DNA of 64,000 bases from [Mycoplasma] phocae (lineage in GTDB: Bacteria > Bacillota_I > Bacilli_A > Mycoplasmatales > Metamycoplasmataceae): NCBI RefSeq assembly GCF_003332325.1, contig NZ_CP029295.1, forward strand, positions 1 to 64,000, read 5' to 3'. The translations under genes were made by a program, and so were the position numbers. This document shows, in pieces, positions 23,467-35,100 of this stretch (positions are counted from its first letter, which is position 1; each line of letters starts with the position of its first letter). A model generated the notes under the pieces. That model worked only from the letters and a program-made list of their open reading frames with translations. It was not told where the DNA came from and searched no databases.

Positions 23467-25097
23467 ATGAAAAATTTATTAAAAGAATATATTAAAAAAA
23501 ATAATGAAATTACTGTCTTTGATTTTAATAATGATCAAAAGCAAATGTGCATTGAAATTTTAAAGAATGTAAAAAACGAAAAAGAGCTGCAAAATGTTTT
23601 TCAGTTTTTAGTGCAAAGAGTTAAAACTGGATTCAAATTTGACATTGCACCAACTACTGATTCAAAATCTGTAGTAGTTTTAGAATATGATAAAGAAAAA
23701 TCATTTTCAAATGTACTTAAGACATCTGAAAATGAAAATACATTAATTATTGGTGAAAACTATGACGCACTAAAAAATTTACTAGTTTTAGAGAGAGAGC
23801 AGGGCTTGAGTATAATTATGATGTAATTTATATTGATCCCCCATATAATACCGAATCAGCAAAATCTGATGGCAATACTGTGGCTGATGATAAAGAAGAA
23901 ATCGCGGCTTCAAAATTTGTTTACCGTGATAAATTTAGTCGCAATGGCTGACTTAACATGATGAATGAAAGATTAATAATGGCAAGAAAGCTCCTAAAGG
24001 AAGACGGAGTAATTTTTGTTTCAATTGATGACAGCGAACAGGCATATTTAAAGGTATTAATGGATGAAATTTTTGGCGAAGAGAATTTTGTGACAAATTT
24101 TTTATGACAAACCAATTCATCAAGTATGAAATCCACTAATTTTGTTAAAAGTAATTTTGAATACATTCTTTGTTATGTAAAAAATATTTTTAAAACAAAA
24201 GGTTTTAGCAAGCAAAATACAACAACAATGGAATTTAATAATATAGACAGCGATCCGAAAGACAATTGATTTAGTAGTAATGCCACATATAAATTTAATG
24301 AAAACAATCCAAAAACATTTTCAATTAAATTACCTAATGGAAATAATATAGTAAGAACATGACGTTTTACAAAAGATGAATATCTAAGTAAGAAAATCCC
24401 TTTATATTTCAATGGAGACAATGTACCTAGAATTAAAATTTATGAAAGTGAGTGAATTACAAAAAAACCATACACCAATTTGCTTATGAATTTTAATCTT
24501 CAAAATAAGTGGATAACAGACGAATATAAAGAAAATATGTTGAATGACATTGCAATTATAGATTCTTTTTCAATAGCTAAAAATAAATTGAATTCGATAA
24601 TGCCAGATAATGAGTTTTCAACTCCTAAGCCAGAATCGTTAATTAAATACTTAATAAATCTTCATACTAATAAAAATGCTCGGGTTCTCGATTTTTTTGC
24701 CGGATCTGGAACAACAGGACATGCTGTTTTAGAACTTAACCGTGAAGATGGCGGGAATAGAAGCTATACTTTAGTTACTAACAATGAAAATAATATTGCT
24801 AAAAAAGTTACTTATGAAAGATTATATCGTATTAATAATGGAATTGGAAGTGAAGGCGAATCATTTCCATGAGCTGAAAAAAATGAACCTTATAACAGTT
24901 CATTAAACGTCTTTAATCTAGTTAAATTCAACACCGCTATCGACAATACTGAAGATACTAACAAAAAGATTAAATTGAAATTCTTAGAATCGGCGTCGTA
25001 TTTCGGAATTAAAAAAAATGACATCTCTGAAAAAGATTTATTAACTGATTTATTGTCATTAGAACCTTTAGAGGAAAATAATAATGCAACTAACTAG
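23467..25097 (+). pseudogene. Type III DNA methyltransferase Mod, frameshifted at an (AG)5 tract (possibly phase-OFF)
   Basis: The gene encodes a beta-class adenine methyltransferase in two frames. Frame one (23467-23826) gives FKFDIAPTTDSKSVVVLE and LIIGENYDALKNLLVLE. The second frame continues with EYNYDVIYIDPPYNTESA (motif IV), a long recognition domain, and DFFAGSGTTGHAVLELNR (motif I). The frames part at AGAGAGAGAG, 23790-23799; losing one AG unit, or gaining two, would restore a 542-residue or similar protein. Its stop overlaps the res start by 14 bases. As written, the product is about 119 residues and inactive. A slipping tract is one reading, simple mutation another. Confidence 0.85.
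23790..23799 (+). repeat. (AG)5 simple sequence repeat inside mod
   Basis: Five AG units mark the exact place where the methyltransferase reading frame shifts by one. Type III mod genes in several pathogens switch by repeat slippage. Five units is short, so slippage here is only inferred. Confidence 0.7.
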
Positions 25098-27453
25098 TGT
25101 ACAATTAAGAGCAGTTGAAGAATTGATTAATAATTTTAGTGAAAGTTATAACTTTAGCGAGTGTGGCAAAGATAAAAATACAATCGAATTTAAAGCCCCA
25201 ACTGGATCTGGCAAAACATTTATGCTTGCTAATTTTATTGATAGAGCAATTACTTTTAATCGCGAATTTAATAGTAATCAAAAAATTATTTTTGTCATTG
25301 CAACACTTTCATCTGCTGATTTGCCAAAGCAAATGGAAACTAATTTAAGAGACTATGCAATTTATTTAAATAATCGTGATGTAAATATTCAGCGTTATGA
25401 ATCGCCATCAATTAGTGATAAGAATCTGAAGGATCGAGAATTTAAATTTCTAGCCGAAAATGAAAAAGTAATTATTTTTGGTTCATCTTCATTCGGTAAA
25501 AATCGCATTTTTACTGAATACGGAATTCTTGATGCTTTTCTTGACCAAATTAAAAATGAAGATTATAAATTAGTTTATATTCGTGATGAAGCCCACTATG
25601 GTGGTGATGGTAAAAAGACATCGAAAGAATACGAAACTAGGTTTGAATCGAAAATTCAAAACGCCGCTAATTTTATTCTAAAAATGACAGCAACCCCAAA
25701 GGGCGCTAATAAACAGGTGATTATCACCGAAAAGCAATTAGAAGAAGATAATATTCAACTTCTAAAGCGTAATCAAAAATATAATTTTGGAATTGACAAT
25801 CTTGAAGAAGATGAAATTAGCAATATTCATATGCTAAATCAAGCTTGTCAACAATTCAAGGTTTTAAAAAATGAATATTATAATGACCGTGAAAAAGAAC
25901 CGGGATTATTTAATATTAATCCAGCGATGTTAATTCAAGTTTCTGATAAACGAAAAGAGAAAGAGTCGGAATTTGAAAAAAATATTCAAGAGATAATTGA
26001 ATGTTTAAATGTCAATAATCTTACCTATGCAAAGTATTTTAGTAGTGATAAAATTGACTCAGATCAAAGGAATATTAAGAGTCTAAAAGATATTTCAAAA
26101 GATAGTTCTGATATTGATGTCATTATCTTCAAAGTTGGACCTGCAACTGGATGAAATATTCCCCGAGCTTGTATGCTTGTGCAACTAAGAAATGTGTCTT
26201 CTGATACTCTAAATGTTCAAACAATTGGGCGAATCAAAAGAAATCCTAAACCAGGATATCCATTTGAACCATCAAGTGTTGCAAATGATTATTATGTTTA
26301 TTCTAATAATTCATCTTATAAGCGTGAGGTGGCAAATTTTAGATTAAGACCAGAATTTGAAAAAATTAATTTTGCTACTGGAAATATTAATAAAGAGCTA
26401 TTATCGGAAGCGGTTAATAATAAAAAATACCATGATGATGTTTTAGCGATATTTTCACAAGAACAAATTATTAAATTTGGCAAAGATTATCTAAACCATT
26501 TTAAAAAGTATGGTTATTTAATAGGCAAAGAAGTGGAAATTGCCGATGGTGGTAGTAATGTTAAAAAGAGTTTAATTGAACAAAAAATTTTTAATTCAAT
26601 TCAATTAGAAAAATTTGTTCTTGATTTTAAAGTAGCTAATAAAAATTTATTTAAAAGCACAATTATTAATAGCATTAATAGCTGATTTTATAGCATCATC
26701 GCCAATAACAACAACAATAAAATTTCACTTTATCTATTCTGATATATTGTTGCTAAACATTATTTAAATGCCATTCGCAAATGTTATAAAGATGCCATTC
26801 AACGTTTATCACTTTCCGATAATATTAAAGAATATATTATTAGATTCTCTAAAACCTTACCCATTAATCATTATGTGTATATTGGGAAAAATAATTTAAA
26901 GGAAATTGAGACATTAAAATTAAAATATGGCTATTTAAATACCATTAAAAAAGAAGAAAATAAACATTATTTTGATAGTAACCCTGAGTTAAATTTTGTT
27001 TCTAATGTTCTTAAATATTTAAATCAAAATCATGAATATGAGCATCTTAAAATATGGTCAAAAAACCCCGTAATTAATGGGATGAGTTTTGAATATTACA
27101 CCGAAGAGAACGATATTAAAAATTCATATCCTGATTTTATCTTTATATACAAAGGACATCAAATTCTAGTAGAAATTAAAAGTTTCGAAAATGACTATGA
27201 TCCACAAAAATCGACGAAATTAATTGAGGCCTACGAAAAATATATCGAAGATCATATTTCATCAAATTTCGACCATAGTCTTTCATTGATTTTAGCTTAT
27301 GTTAGTGGTAAAGAATCGGAATATATGTTGTTTAGAGGTTCAAGTACAATTAAAAACGTTAAAGAACTATGTCAATCAGAAAATAATATTGCATCACATA
27401 AACTTGAAAATATTTTTGAAAAAATTAATGAGTATATTGACTCAACAAAATAA
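25084..27453 (+). CDS. Type III restriction endonuclease subunit Res
   Basis: The 789-residue protein has an N-terminal SF2 helicase motor: APTGSGKTFML (about 38-48), the DEAH-box variant in YIRDEAHYGG (near 166-170), KMTATPKG and a QTIGRIKRNP motif VI. A C-terminal PD-(D/E)xK nuclease follows: SYPDFIFIYKGHQILVEIKS (about 680-699). Four TGA codons are Trp. Res needs Mod to recognise and cut DNA, so with mod frameshifted the system should be silent while remaining intact. It overlaps the mod end, as in a normal mod-res operon. Confidence 0.92.
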
Positions 27454-27511
27454 TTTTAAAAATTATATCTATAGCTTTAATTCTAATTTAGGTCAAATAA
27501 TTTAAAAATTC

Positions 27512-27534
27512 ACCCCACGTTGTGTGGGGTTTTA
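27512..27534 (+). terminator. Terminator of the type III operon
   Basis: ACCCCAC and GTGGGGT form a seven-pair GC-rich stem around GTTGT, followed by TTTTAT. Confidence 0.9.
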
Positions 27535-27599
27535 TAATCTGGTTTTTTATTCGTTATAAATTATAAAATTTTATTTATTTGCTAATTTCACTATATATT

Positions 27600-27926
27600 A
27601 TTTTGAAATTTAAGTTGTTGTATTTTATAAGATCGATATTTTCTTGCCGTAAATTGGCAGATAAATATTTTTATTTTTTATTTTCTAATGATTATCTTTT
27701 AATTGGCATTAATTGTTGACGGTTATGCTTTTCTAGAAAATTTTCTTACTTTCATATCTAACTTACATATTAGTGAGATTGTACTTTTTCATAGCAATAT
27801 TTGTTATCGATAATAACCTGAATTAAAGCAATTTCAAACTCATTTTTTGTAATTAGTTTGCAGTATTTTAGTTTCATCAAATGAAAATTGTTTTAACATA
27901 AAAACACCCCTTATTATGGAGTGTTT
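27600..27926 (-). repeat. Dispersed degenerate repeat, copy 2
   Basis: On the reverse strand it begins with the ACACCCC-loop-GGAGTGT terminator at 27901-27926, which touches the stop codon of the gene at 27925-28272. The tail has AAAATACTGCAAACTAATT, TTATCGATAACAAATATTGC and further short blocks shared with copy 4 as far as about 27600 (ATCTTATAAAAT, then ATATATAGTGAAA). A fragment MKLKYCKLITKNEFEIALIQ can be read in one frame before stops appear. Confidence 0.65.
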
Positions 27927-28272
27927 AACTTCGGGCAATTTTTTTAATTTGTGATTTCGGTAATACCGAACTTTTTAAAAACAAAGGCTCACACTTTACA
28001 ATTCTATTTGCTATTCTTAATATATTATTGCTAACAGTAACATATTTAAAATTTATTAAATTTATTGTCCCATCATCATTTAAATTTGCTTCAATGAAGC
28101 GATATTCATTCATTCCTGAGCATAACAAAGTATCTATTAATATTTTATTAATTTCCTTAGGATTTATTTTAATAGATTTTAAACATTTTGATATTTGAGT
28201 TTTATAATCTAACAATGTTATTATTGCGTCAAATTTTTCTGACTTTAAACTATTTATTAAATATAGTTTCAT
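27925..28272 (-). CDS. Hypothetical protein, 115 residues
   Basis: A continuous ORF with AAGGAAAA eight bases before its ATG. The product has no membrane segment, signal or motif I recognise; it begins MKLYLINSLKSEKFDAIITL and ends with a basic tail (SQIKKIARS). Codon use matches neighbouring genes. It sits in the poorly coding stretch behind the type III system, and its stop is embedded in the terminator of repeat copy 2. It could be an orphan accessory gene. No function is assigned. Confidence 0.6.
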   Translation of the reverse strand: MKLYLINSLKSEKFDAIITLLDYKTQISKCLKSIKINPKEINKILIDTLLCSGMNEYRFIEANLNDDGTINLINFKYVTVSNNILRIANRIVKCEPLFLKSSVLPKSQIKKIARS

Positions 28273-28314
28273 TATATTTTCCTTATTTTCTTTTAATTAT
28301 CTTCTAAGAATTAG

Positions 28315-28560
28315 TTAAAAAATTAAATAATATTTGTTTATAAACTTTAAACCATCTAAAATTAAATCATGAGCAGTTTTTATATCTGTTATAACTTGTG
28401 TATCAACCGAATTTTCTGATCAATGAGAAAATGCATGTCTTGTTTCATTGTATCTATTATACAACTCATTTAGATATTCTCTTTGGTTTGAAGTTAAACT
28501 TTTTTATTTTTATTATATTCAAAAGCAGTTTGATAGATTTATAAATATAAAAATATTTGT
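28315..28560 (-). pseudogene. Relic with a HEPN-like RX4H motif
   Basis: The reverse strand reads SLTSNQREYLNELYNRYNE, then TRHAFSHWSEN, then a helix (DIKTAHDLILDGLKFINKYY) and a stop at 28315-28317. A TGA is Trp. RHAFSH fits the RX4-6H pattern of HEPN ribonuclease-type domains, and the stretch is helical as HEPN domains are. Upstream, the frame breaks at an A6 run (YQTAFEYNKNKK in the adjacent frame), and no start is found. It is a fragment beside a type III system. The HEPN link is a motif-level guess. Confidence 0.35.
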
Positions 28561-28679
28561 CAATCTATAATAAATAAAATTGTTAGCTATTCAATTCATT
28601 AAATTTTTTGATTTTTATGCCGACCTGATTTACCTGCTTTAGGTTTTATTAGAGTTATATAAAATGTATTTTTTTCAGT

Positions 28680-28866
28680 GACTTTCTTTATCTAAACTGC
28701 ATATTAGTGAGATTGTACTTCCATTTTTCATAGTAGTATTTGTTATCGATAATTGAACTGAATTAAAGTAATTTCTAGTCCAATTTTTGCAATTGGTTTG
28801 CAGTATTTTAGTTTTTATTAAATGAAAATTGTTCAATACAAAAACACTCCATATTTAGGAGTGTCT
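28680..28866 (-). repeat. Dispersed degenerate repeat, copy 3
   Basis: On the reverse strand it starts with ACACTCC-loop-GGAGTGT (28842-28866), 39 bases after the stop of the gene at 28905. The blocks AAAATACTGCAAACCAATTG, AATTATCGATAACAAATAC and TATGAAAAATGGAAGTAC follow, matching copies 2 and 4. Beyond it, a frame gives KPKAGKSGRHKNQK, a possible piece of a decayed mobile gene. No intact gene lies here. Confidence 0.6.
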
Positions 28867-28904
28867 AAATTATGTAGATTTATTTGAGTAGAAATTTAAT
28901 TCAT

Positions 28905-29447
28905 TTATTTAGTTGTTATTTGTTTTAAGTTGTTAATGCGATTAATATTTACTGAAGTTACCGATATTCAGAATATAGAAGTCACGTAGTAAAATGTTCC
29001 ACAAAATAGTATTAGGTGATGATCAATAAAAAAGTTTATTAAATATGGATTATTCCTCATTTTTGCATTCTCGTCAACCACTGCATTAGTAGTTTCTGAG
29101 TAGTTAAATGATGTTACCCCCATAAATGCGAAAAAATAGAACCAAGTAAAAGGTAATATTCCGCAAATCATGATAATTAGTGTAATTACATTTGCAACTT
29201 TTGAATTTTTTAATTTCTCAATTTTTCTAAGCAGTAAAAACAGTCCGACACTTATAAGAATTGCTGAAATTGAAGGAACCACTAAAACATAAAGTACATA
29301 ATGAGATCTTTTTTCATCAGTTAATCTCGATAGGAAATCGTAAACTATACTTTTAATTAGAAATATTGAAATCAAAGTAAACAGCATTATACCAATGGTA
29401 ATAAGTACTGCTGAAATGATACTATCTTTTTTGCTATTTTTTGTCAT
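28905..29447 (-). CDS. Four-pass membrane protein, unknown function
   Basis: The protein has 180 residues. I chose the ATG at 29447 (MTKNSKKDS) because AAAGGAAAA stands nine bases before it; the longer upstream ORF would run through that site. Four hydrophobic segments are visible: about 11-33, 50-72, 86-108 and a last one around GTFYYVTSIFWISVTSVN. One TGA is Trp. The pseudogene at 7409-7964 is its frameshifted paralogue, and both are followed by the same repeat-type terminator. The family is unknown to me. Confidence 0.75.
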
Positions 29448-30365
29448 AAATTTTTTCCTTTCAGTGGCTTTGGTTAAATTTTGCCAAGTTATCAATAAAA
29501 TATAATTTTTTCCCTTGCATATTTTTAAAATTAATCACCACATAGTAAGTATTATCATTAATTATAGTTCATATACAAATATCGATATTAGACATTAGCT
29601 TAAAATCTAGCTTTTTTGTAAAAAAATGCTCTTAATTTACAAAAAAATGGTTATTTTTGATAAAAATTTACTTTTTAATATTTCCATTAAATAAATTTGA
29701 GTATATTTAAAAATTTCTACTTATATGTTTATTAAATTTCTTAGTTGTTTTAATATTTAAAATTTATTAAAATTACTAAAGAATTAGAATTATTAACAAT
29801 AAATTGGCTAAATAGTAATTTTGTTTTTCAATTTTTTAATAAAATCTTGAGTATTATTATTAAATAAAAATATAACCATTAAAGCCAACAGAACTGTAGC
29901 GAAAATGATGAATATTAGCAAAACATTTTTTTTTCATTAATTCTTATCTATCAGTTTTTTAAATAAATTATGTTTGAGTTTACTATAGATTTTTAAATTT
30001 ATTGTCGCATATGATTAATAATTTTAATTATTGGCTATAAAAAAATAGATATTTAGCATTATTTTAAAATTTGCAGTTTTCAAGAATTTATATGTTTATA
30101 TTATCAAACTTAATAATATATTAATTTACTTACAATAGATTGACAATTTTTTTGTTCAATGAGAAATACTTATTATTTGAATTTATAATCTATATTTTTT
30201 ATAATTATTCCCCAATGATACTCACTATTTATTGATTTAAAAAATATTTATTCAAATTTTTATTTTTTTATTTATTATTGTTAAATAAATGCTCTTATTT
30301 TATAGTAAACTTTATTATATATTTAATTCAATAATAGCAAAATTTAAATGAAAAAGAGGAAAAAA
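29448..30365. other. Mostly non-coding AT-rich spacer
   Basis: These 918 bases hold no credible full-length gene. The only notable element is the small frameshifted membrane ORF at 29808-29937. No tRNA or clear repeat is seen. The prs promoter should lie in the last 60 bases. Confidence 0.5.
29808..29937 (-). pseudogene. Tiny membrane-peptide ORF out of frame at an A9 run
   Basis: An ATG is followed at once by nine A. With eight A it would encode about 42 residues: MKKNVLLIFIIFATVLLA, then a Lys-rich tail ending KNKITI. With nine A, as here, the frame is lost. The hydrophobic segment is convincing, but there is no good ribosome binding site, so this may be chance. Confidence 0.3.
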
Positions 30366-31340
30366 ATGAAAAATAAAAAAAATGACAATGTACTTATTTT
30401 TGGAATGGAAAATTCTAAGGAATTAGCAGATGACATTGGCAAGTTTTTAAAACGCGAAATTATTCCAGTACAAAGAACAATTTTTTCAGATGGTGAAAGT
30501 CTTTTATATTCAGATACAACTGTAAGAAATAAAACTGTTTTTGTTATATGTAATACTTCAAAGCCTGTAAATGACAATATGATGAATTTATTGATATTTA
30601 TTGATTCTTTAAAAAGGGCTAGTGCCAAAAGAATTATATGTGTTTTAACTTACTATGGTTATTCACGTCAAGATCGTAAATCATCAGGAAGACAACCAAT
30701 TACTGCAAAATTGGTTGCTGATCTATTAGAAGTTTCAGGAGTCGATAAATTAATTACTATTGATTTACACAACCCTTCAATTCAAGGTTTCTTTAACATT
30801 CCTGTTGATGATTTAAGGGGGAGATTTATTTTTTCAAATGAACTAAGAAAACGAAAAGAAAAATTTGTAATTGTTTCTCCAGATCATGGTGGAGCAGTTA
30901 GAGCTCGTCAACTTTCAGAACTTTTAAATAAAGAAGATCAAATTGCCATCATTGACAAGAGAAGAACAGCACCTAATGTATCCGAAATCATGGGGGTTTT
31001 AGGTAATGTTCACAATCAAAATGTCATTATATACGATGATATTATTGACACAGGCGGAACAATTTTAAATGCAGCAAAAGTTTTAAAAGAACAAGGTGCT
31101 AAAAAAATTGTTATTGCTGCAACACATGGATTATTCTCGCGTGGTTTTGAAATGTTTGAAAATAGTGAAATTATTGACGAAGTAATTATTACAAATTCGA
31201 TTGCCCATTCTAATCTAAAGCATTTTACTAAACTACGTGAACTTTCAATGGCAGAATTTCTAGGAAAGGTTATTGAGGCTAATATACAAAATACATCAAT
31301 AACCGAAATATACGATGCTTACAGCAGTCAAGACTCATAG
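30366..31340 (+). CDS. prs: Ribose-phosphate pyrophosphokinase (PRPP synthetase)
   Basis: This enzyme makes PRPP from ribose-5-phosphate and ATP for nucleotide and NAD synthesis. The protein has 324 residues from the ATG at 30366, which AAGAGG precedes at proper spacing; an ATG 18 bases upstream has no such site. Motifs include FSDGES, YYGYSRQDRKSSGRQPITAK, the signature DLHNPSIQGFFNIPVD (near 132) and the PRPP loop YDDIIDTGGT (near 224). Its end overlaps rsmG by 26 bases. Confidence 0.95.
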   Translation: MKNKKNDNVLIFGMENSKELADDIGKFLKREIIPVQRTIFSDGESLLYSDTTVRNKTVFVICNTSKPVNDNMMNLLIFIDSLKRASAKRIICVLTYYGYSRQDRKSSGRQPITAKLVADLLEVSGVDKLITIDLHNPSIQGFFNIPVDDLRGRFIFSNELRKRKEKFVIVSPDHGGAVRARQLSELLNKEDQIAIIDKRRTAPNVSEIMGVLGNVHNQNVIIYDDIIDTGGTILNAAKVLKEQGAKKIVIAATHGLFSRGFEMFENSEIIDEVIITNSIAHSNLKHFTKLRELSMAEFLGKVIEANIQNTSITEIYDAYSSQDS

Positions 31341-32040
31341 TCTTTTTAAAAGCTATTTAAAGTCCGGTAATGATAAAACATTCTCACAATTACATCAATA
31401 CTACGAGTTAATTGAAGAAGAAAATAAAAATTATAATTTAACTGGCTTTTATGATGAGAAACTAATACAAGAGGGTATTGTTGAATCAATACTGATTTTC
31501 GATAAAATTAACAGCGAAATATTTGCCTTTGAAAATAAAGCAGTTCTAGATATTGGTTCGGGTGCCGGATTTCCAATCATTCCTTATTTTATCTATAACC
31601 CGCAATTTGAACTAACAATTTTTGAACCTCAACAAAAACGAGTAAATTTTCTAAATTTAGTTATTAAAAAATTAAATTTAAAAAATATTAAAGTTGAAAA
31701 CATTCGAGCTGAAAATTCACTTGCGAATGAGAAATTTGATTTCATTAGCGCAAGGGCTGTTAGCGAATTAAAAAATTTAGTTGAAATTTCTCATCATCTT
31801 GGAAAACTTAATTCAACTTTTTGTTTTCTAAAATCAAAAAATTATTTAGCAGAAATTAATAATGCTAAATGAATCACTAGTAAACTAAACATAAATTTTC
31901 AAATTTTAAAACTCAATAAATTTTTTGAAATTGATAATGTTTTAGTATACTATAAAAAAGTCAATAAAACCCCGCAGGATATACCAAGAAACTGATCTCA
32001 AATTATTAAAGACAATCTAACTAAAATTCAAAAAAATTAG
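31315..32040 (+). CDS. rsmG: 16S rRNA 7-methylguanosine methyltransferase RsmG (GidB)
   Basis: RsmG methylates G527 of 16S rRNA. The protein has 241 residues with EENKNYNLTGFYDE, the SAM motif AVLDIGSGAGFPIIP (about 75-89), FEPQQKRVNFL, and FDFISARAVSELKNLVE, all standard for the family. Two TGA codons near the C-terminus are Trp. The start overlaps the end of prs, so expression is coupled. The length matches the family (about 210-240). Confidence 0.93.
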
Positions 32041-32181
32041 TTGTTGTCTTTTTATTTACATAAAATTTATAATTTAATGTTGTTTTTTTATGTAAAAAAA
32101 TCATTCAAAAGCAAAAAAAGCCAATTTATTTAGCAAAAGTATATAATTCTTATTATTTTTATTTAACTAGAAAGGACCGAA

Positions 32182-35100
32182 ATGCGCAGACTATTTAAGG
32201 AAGTGTTCAAATCTCTTTCCAAAAATAAAGTAACATTAATTTGTTTAACAATATTAATATTTTTAACCACATTTTTGTTTACCCTGTTAAATGACGTAAA
32301 GACAAGTTACTCATCAACAATTAGATCCTATGATAAAGTATCTAAATTACATGATTTAATAACCGATTTAGATGTTAACCCATCAGGTATAGCTCCTAAG
32401 TCCGGTTTTAATCAAATTGGTTCTGATAATATCACTGAAGTGAAAGAACCAGTTAAATTTGAATCATCACGAAATGGATCAAATTTTTCATACTCAATTA
32501 ATTTGCCAGAAGCAGATGAAAATTATATTAAACTAAAAAATAAATTTGATGGATGAAATGTAGCGCAAAATGATTACTACATTCGTACCGAAGATTTTAT
32601 GCGGTTTGTTTATGAAAAAAAATATGGCATTTCAAGTGTTGATTTTGAAATTCTTAAAGAAAATCCAAACGCTGCTGATATAAGAAATTTTACTTTTCAG
32701 GGCACTAGCCGCTTTTTTAATTTGTATAGAAAAGTTGGCAATAAATTTGAAGAAGTAACTGAAGATAAAATAGTTAGCGCAAATGATCAAATTACTTTAG
32801 TTAGAGATATATCTTTAGGTCAATTTTTGAATATCGCATATTCTGAAAGGGATAGCCGCGACGTTCCAAAAAATTTTGATTATATTTATTCATCATCACC
32901 GCTATTTATTAATACTCAAACTAAGCAAGCATCATTTTCAACCATTGAATATGATAAGTGAAAAGCTGAAGGATCATTAGCTACCATTGCCGGTGAAGAT
33001 GTTTTACTATTAATGGGATTTGAAAAAAATAATGGCAGATATATTTTTAATAAAGACAAACAATCAACCTCAGATCTAAAACTTGAGGCAAACTTTAAAA
33101 CTGAAAATAAAAAAATTGATCCCAATGATAAAATTCAAAAAACCTTTACCTTAAATAATTATTTGAAAACTCATAAAATTGCTTCAAAATCATTTAAAAC
33201 AGTTGAACTTGCTGCTAATAAAACTTATAAAATTCCTAATGATTGAGTTAGAAAGAGTGAAATTAATACTTTCTATAATTGATTCCGTTATACACTAAAC
33301 TGAGATGAAATAGAAGATGAAAATAATTCGAATTGAAAAGGTTCATATTTAAAATTTATTTCTACTTTAAAACAAAATGATCTTAAAAAATATCGTGATA
33401 TTGGTTATTTCTCTTATTGAAATAAAACAATTGAGACAAAATATCAAATTGGTAATCAAAGTCCAAAAACTATTGTCCAAACTATTCCAATTGAATATGA
33501 AGATTTAACTCAACCATTTGTCTATGCCTGAACCGGTGGATCATTTAATAAATTTATACCGGATAAAAAAGCTAATACTAATAGCACTGTTTATTCAAAT
33601 ATAAAACAAATTGAATTTCAAAAGTTTGGCTCAGACCAAGATATTAGTAATGAAGAGTTTAATAGTATTATCAACAGTGAAAAACTAAAAGATCAACAAG
33701 AATTTGTTCGTGATAGTGCTACTAATTTTGCAAAAACATCAATTATTAATGATATTAGAAAAAAAGTTGGTCCTGAAAACATTGGAATTAGACAAAGTTT
33801 AACAGTTGAAAGCGTCGAAGATAGAACTACAAGAAAAAATGTTTTTCACTTTGTTAATACCGGTGACAAAGATAACAAGATTTTGGGAATAAAACAAAAT
33901 GTTGGAAAACTATACGATGAAACTTTAAATCCTTCATTGCTAAGTAAATCAATTGAAACTAAGAATATTGAAAGTTTTATTCTAAAACCCGACCCAAATA
34001 GTAAAGTAATTCAAAAAATTCCATCAGTGTATACATTGCTAATTATTGATTCAATTTTTAAAGCTTTTACTCCTGATAGTCGATATTTCAATGCTGATAT
34101 TCGTTTTGTTGATTATTACGACTATTTACCTAATACTAAAATTCCATATTTGATTAATGGAAAAATATTGCTACTAACCACTGAAGCTGATGAGCCTAAA
34201 AACCCAAATGGTGCTTCAATTGTTGGGGCAATTGCTATGCCAAAACAAGGACAATTCATTTTACTTCAAAAATCTGAAATTCCAAATTTTAATAATAATA
34301 AAGTTTGAAATAAAGTTATAGTTGGTAAAGAATCATTTACTTTGCAAGAATTATATGATTATCTTGTAAAACAAAAATATACCATCCGTGGAGAAATTGG
34401 TAAAAATGGTTGAGCTAAAATTGACCCATTTTTCAAAAACTCTATCAGCCTACCAATTGTTTTTGGGTCAATTTCAAATGACTTAACACAAGAAATTGTG
34501 CAAAAGAAAACTATAAATGGGCTAATTGAAAAAATTAAAAGTATTATCCTAAAATCAGATTTTGGTAAGGTTTTTGCTAAAGATGATGCTAACCGGATTT
34601 TAAATGCTTTAACCCAAAGTGTACAAGTTAATGGTTTCCACAATTTACTAGCAGCTGCTAAAACTAATCAATTTATTTTAGAAAAAGTTGTTTTTGATAC
34701 GATTAAATATATTATTAAACCAGCTAATGGTCAAAATTTTGATTATGCTAATACTAATGCAAATATTTTTATTAAGAATTTCTTAAATAGCATAATTGAT
34801 TATCTAAAAAATCAATACCAATCATCTGCTTTGAGTAAAGAAAAACGTGATGAATACTTAATCGAACAAATTAAAAAAATTGGTCGTCTTTCGGGTATTG
34901 GTAATATTTATGTTATTCCACAATTAAAGATAAGATTAACTGATTTATTTGATTATATAAAAGATAAAGATTTAGTATTTGATGCTTTTAAAGATGTTAT
35001 TAACTCAATTGACTTTATTAAATTTTCAGCTATTATTCAAGATTGATATGATAAGCATCCATATGCTCCATTTACTACAATTGATAAAACATATTGAACT

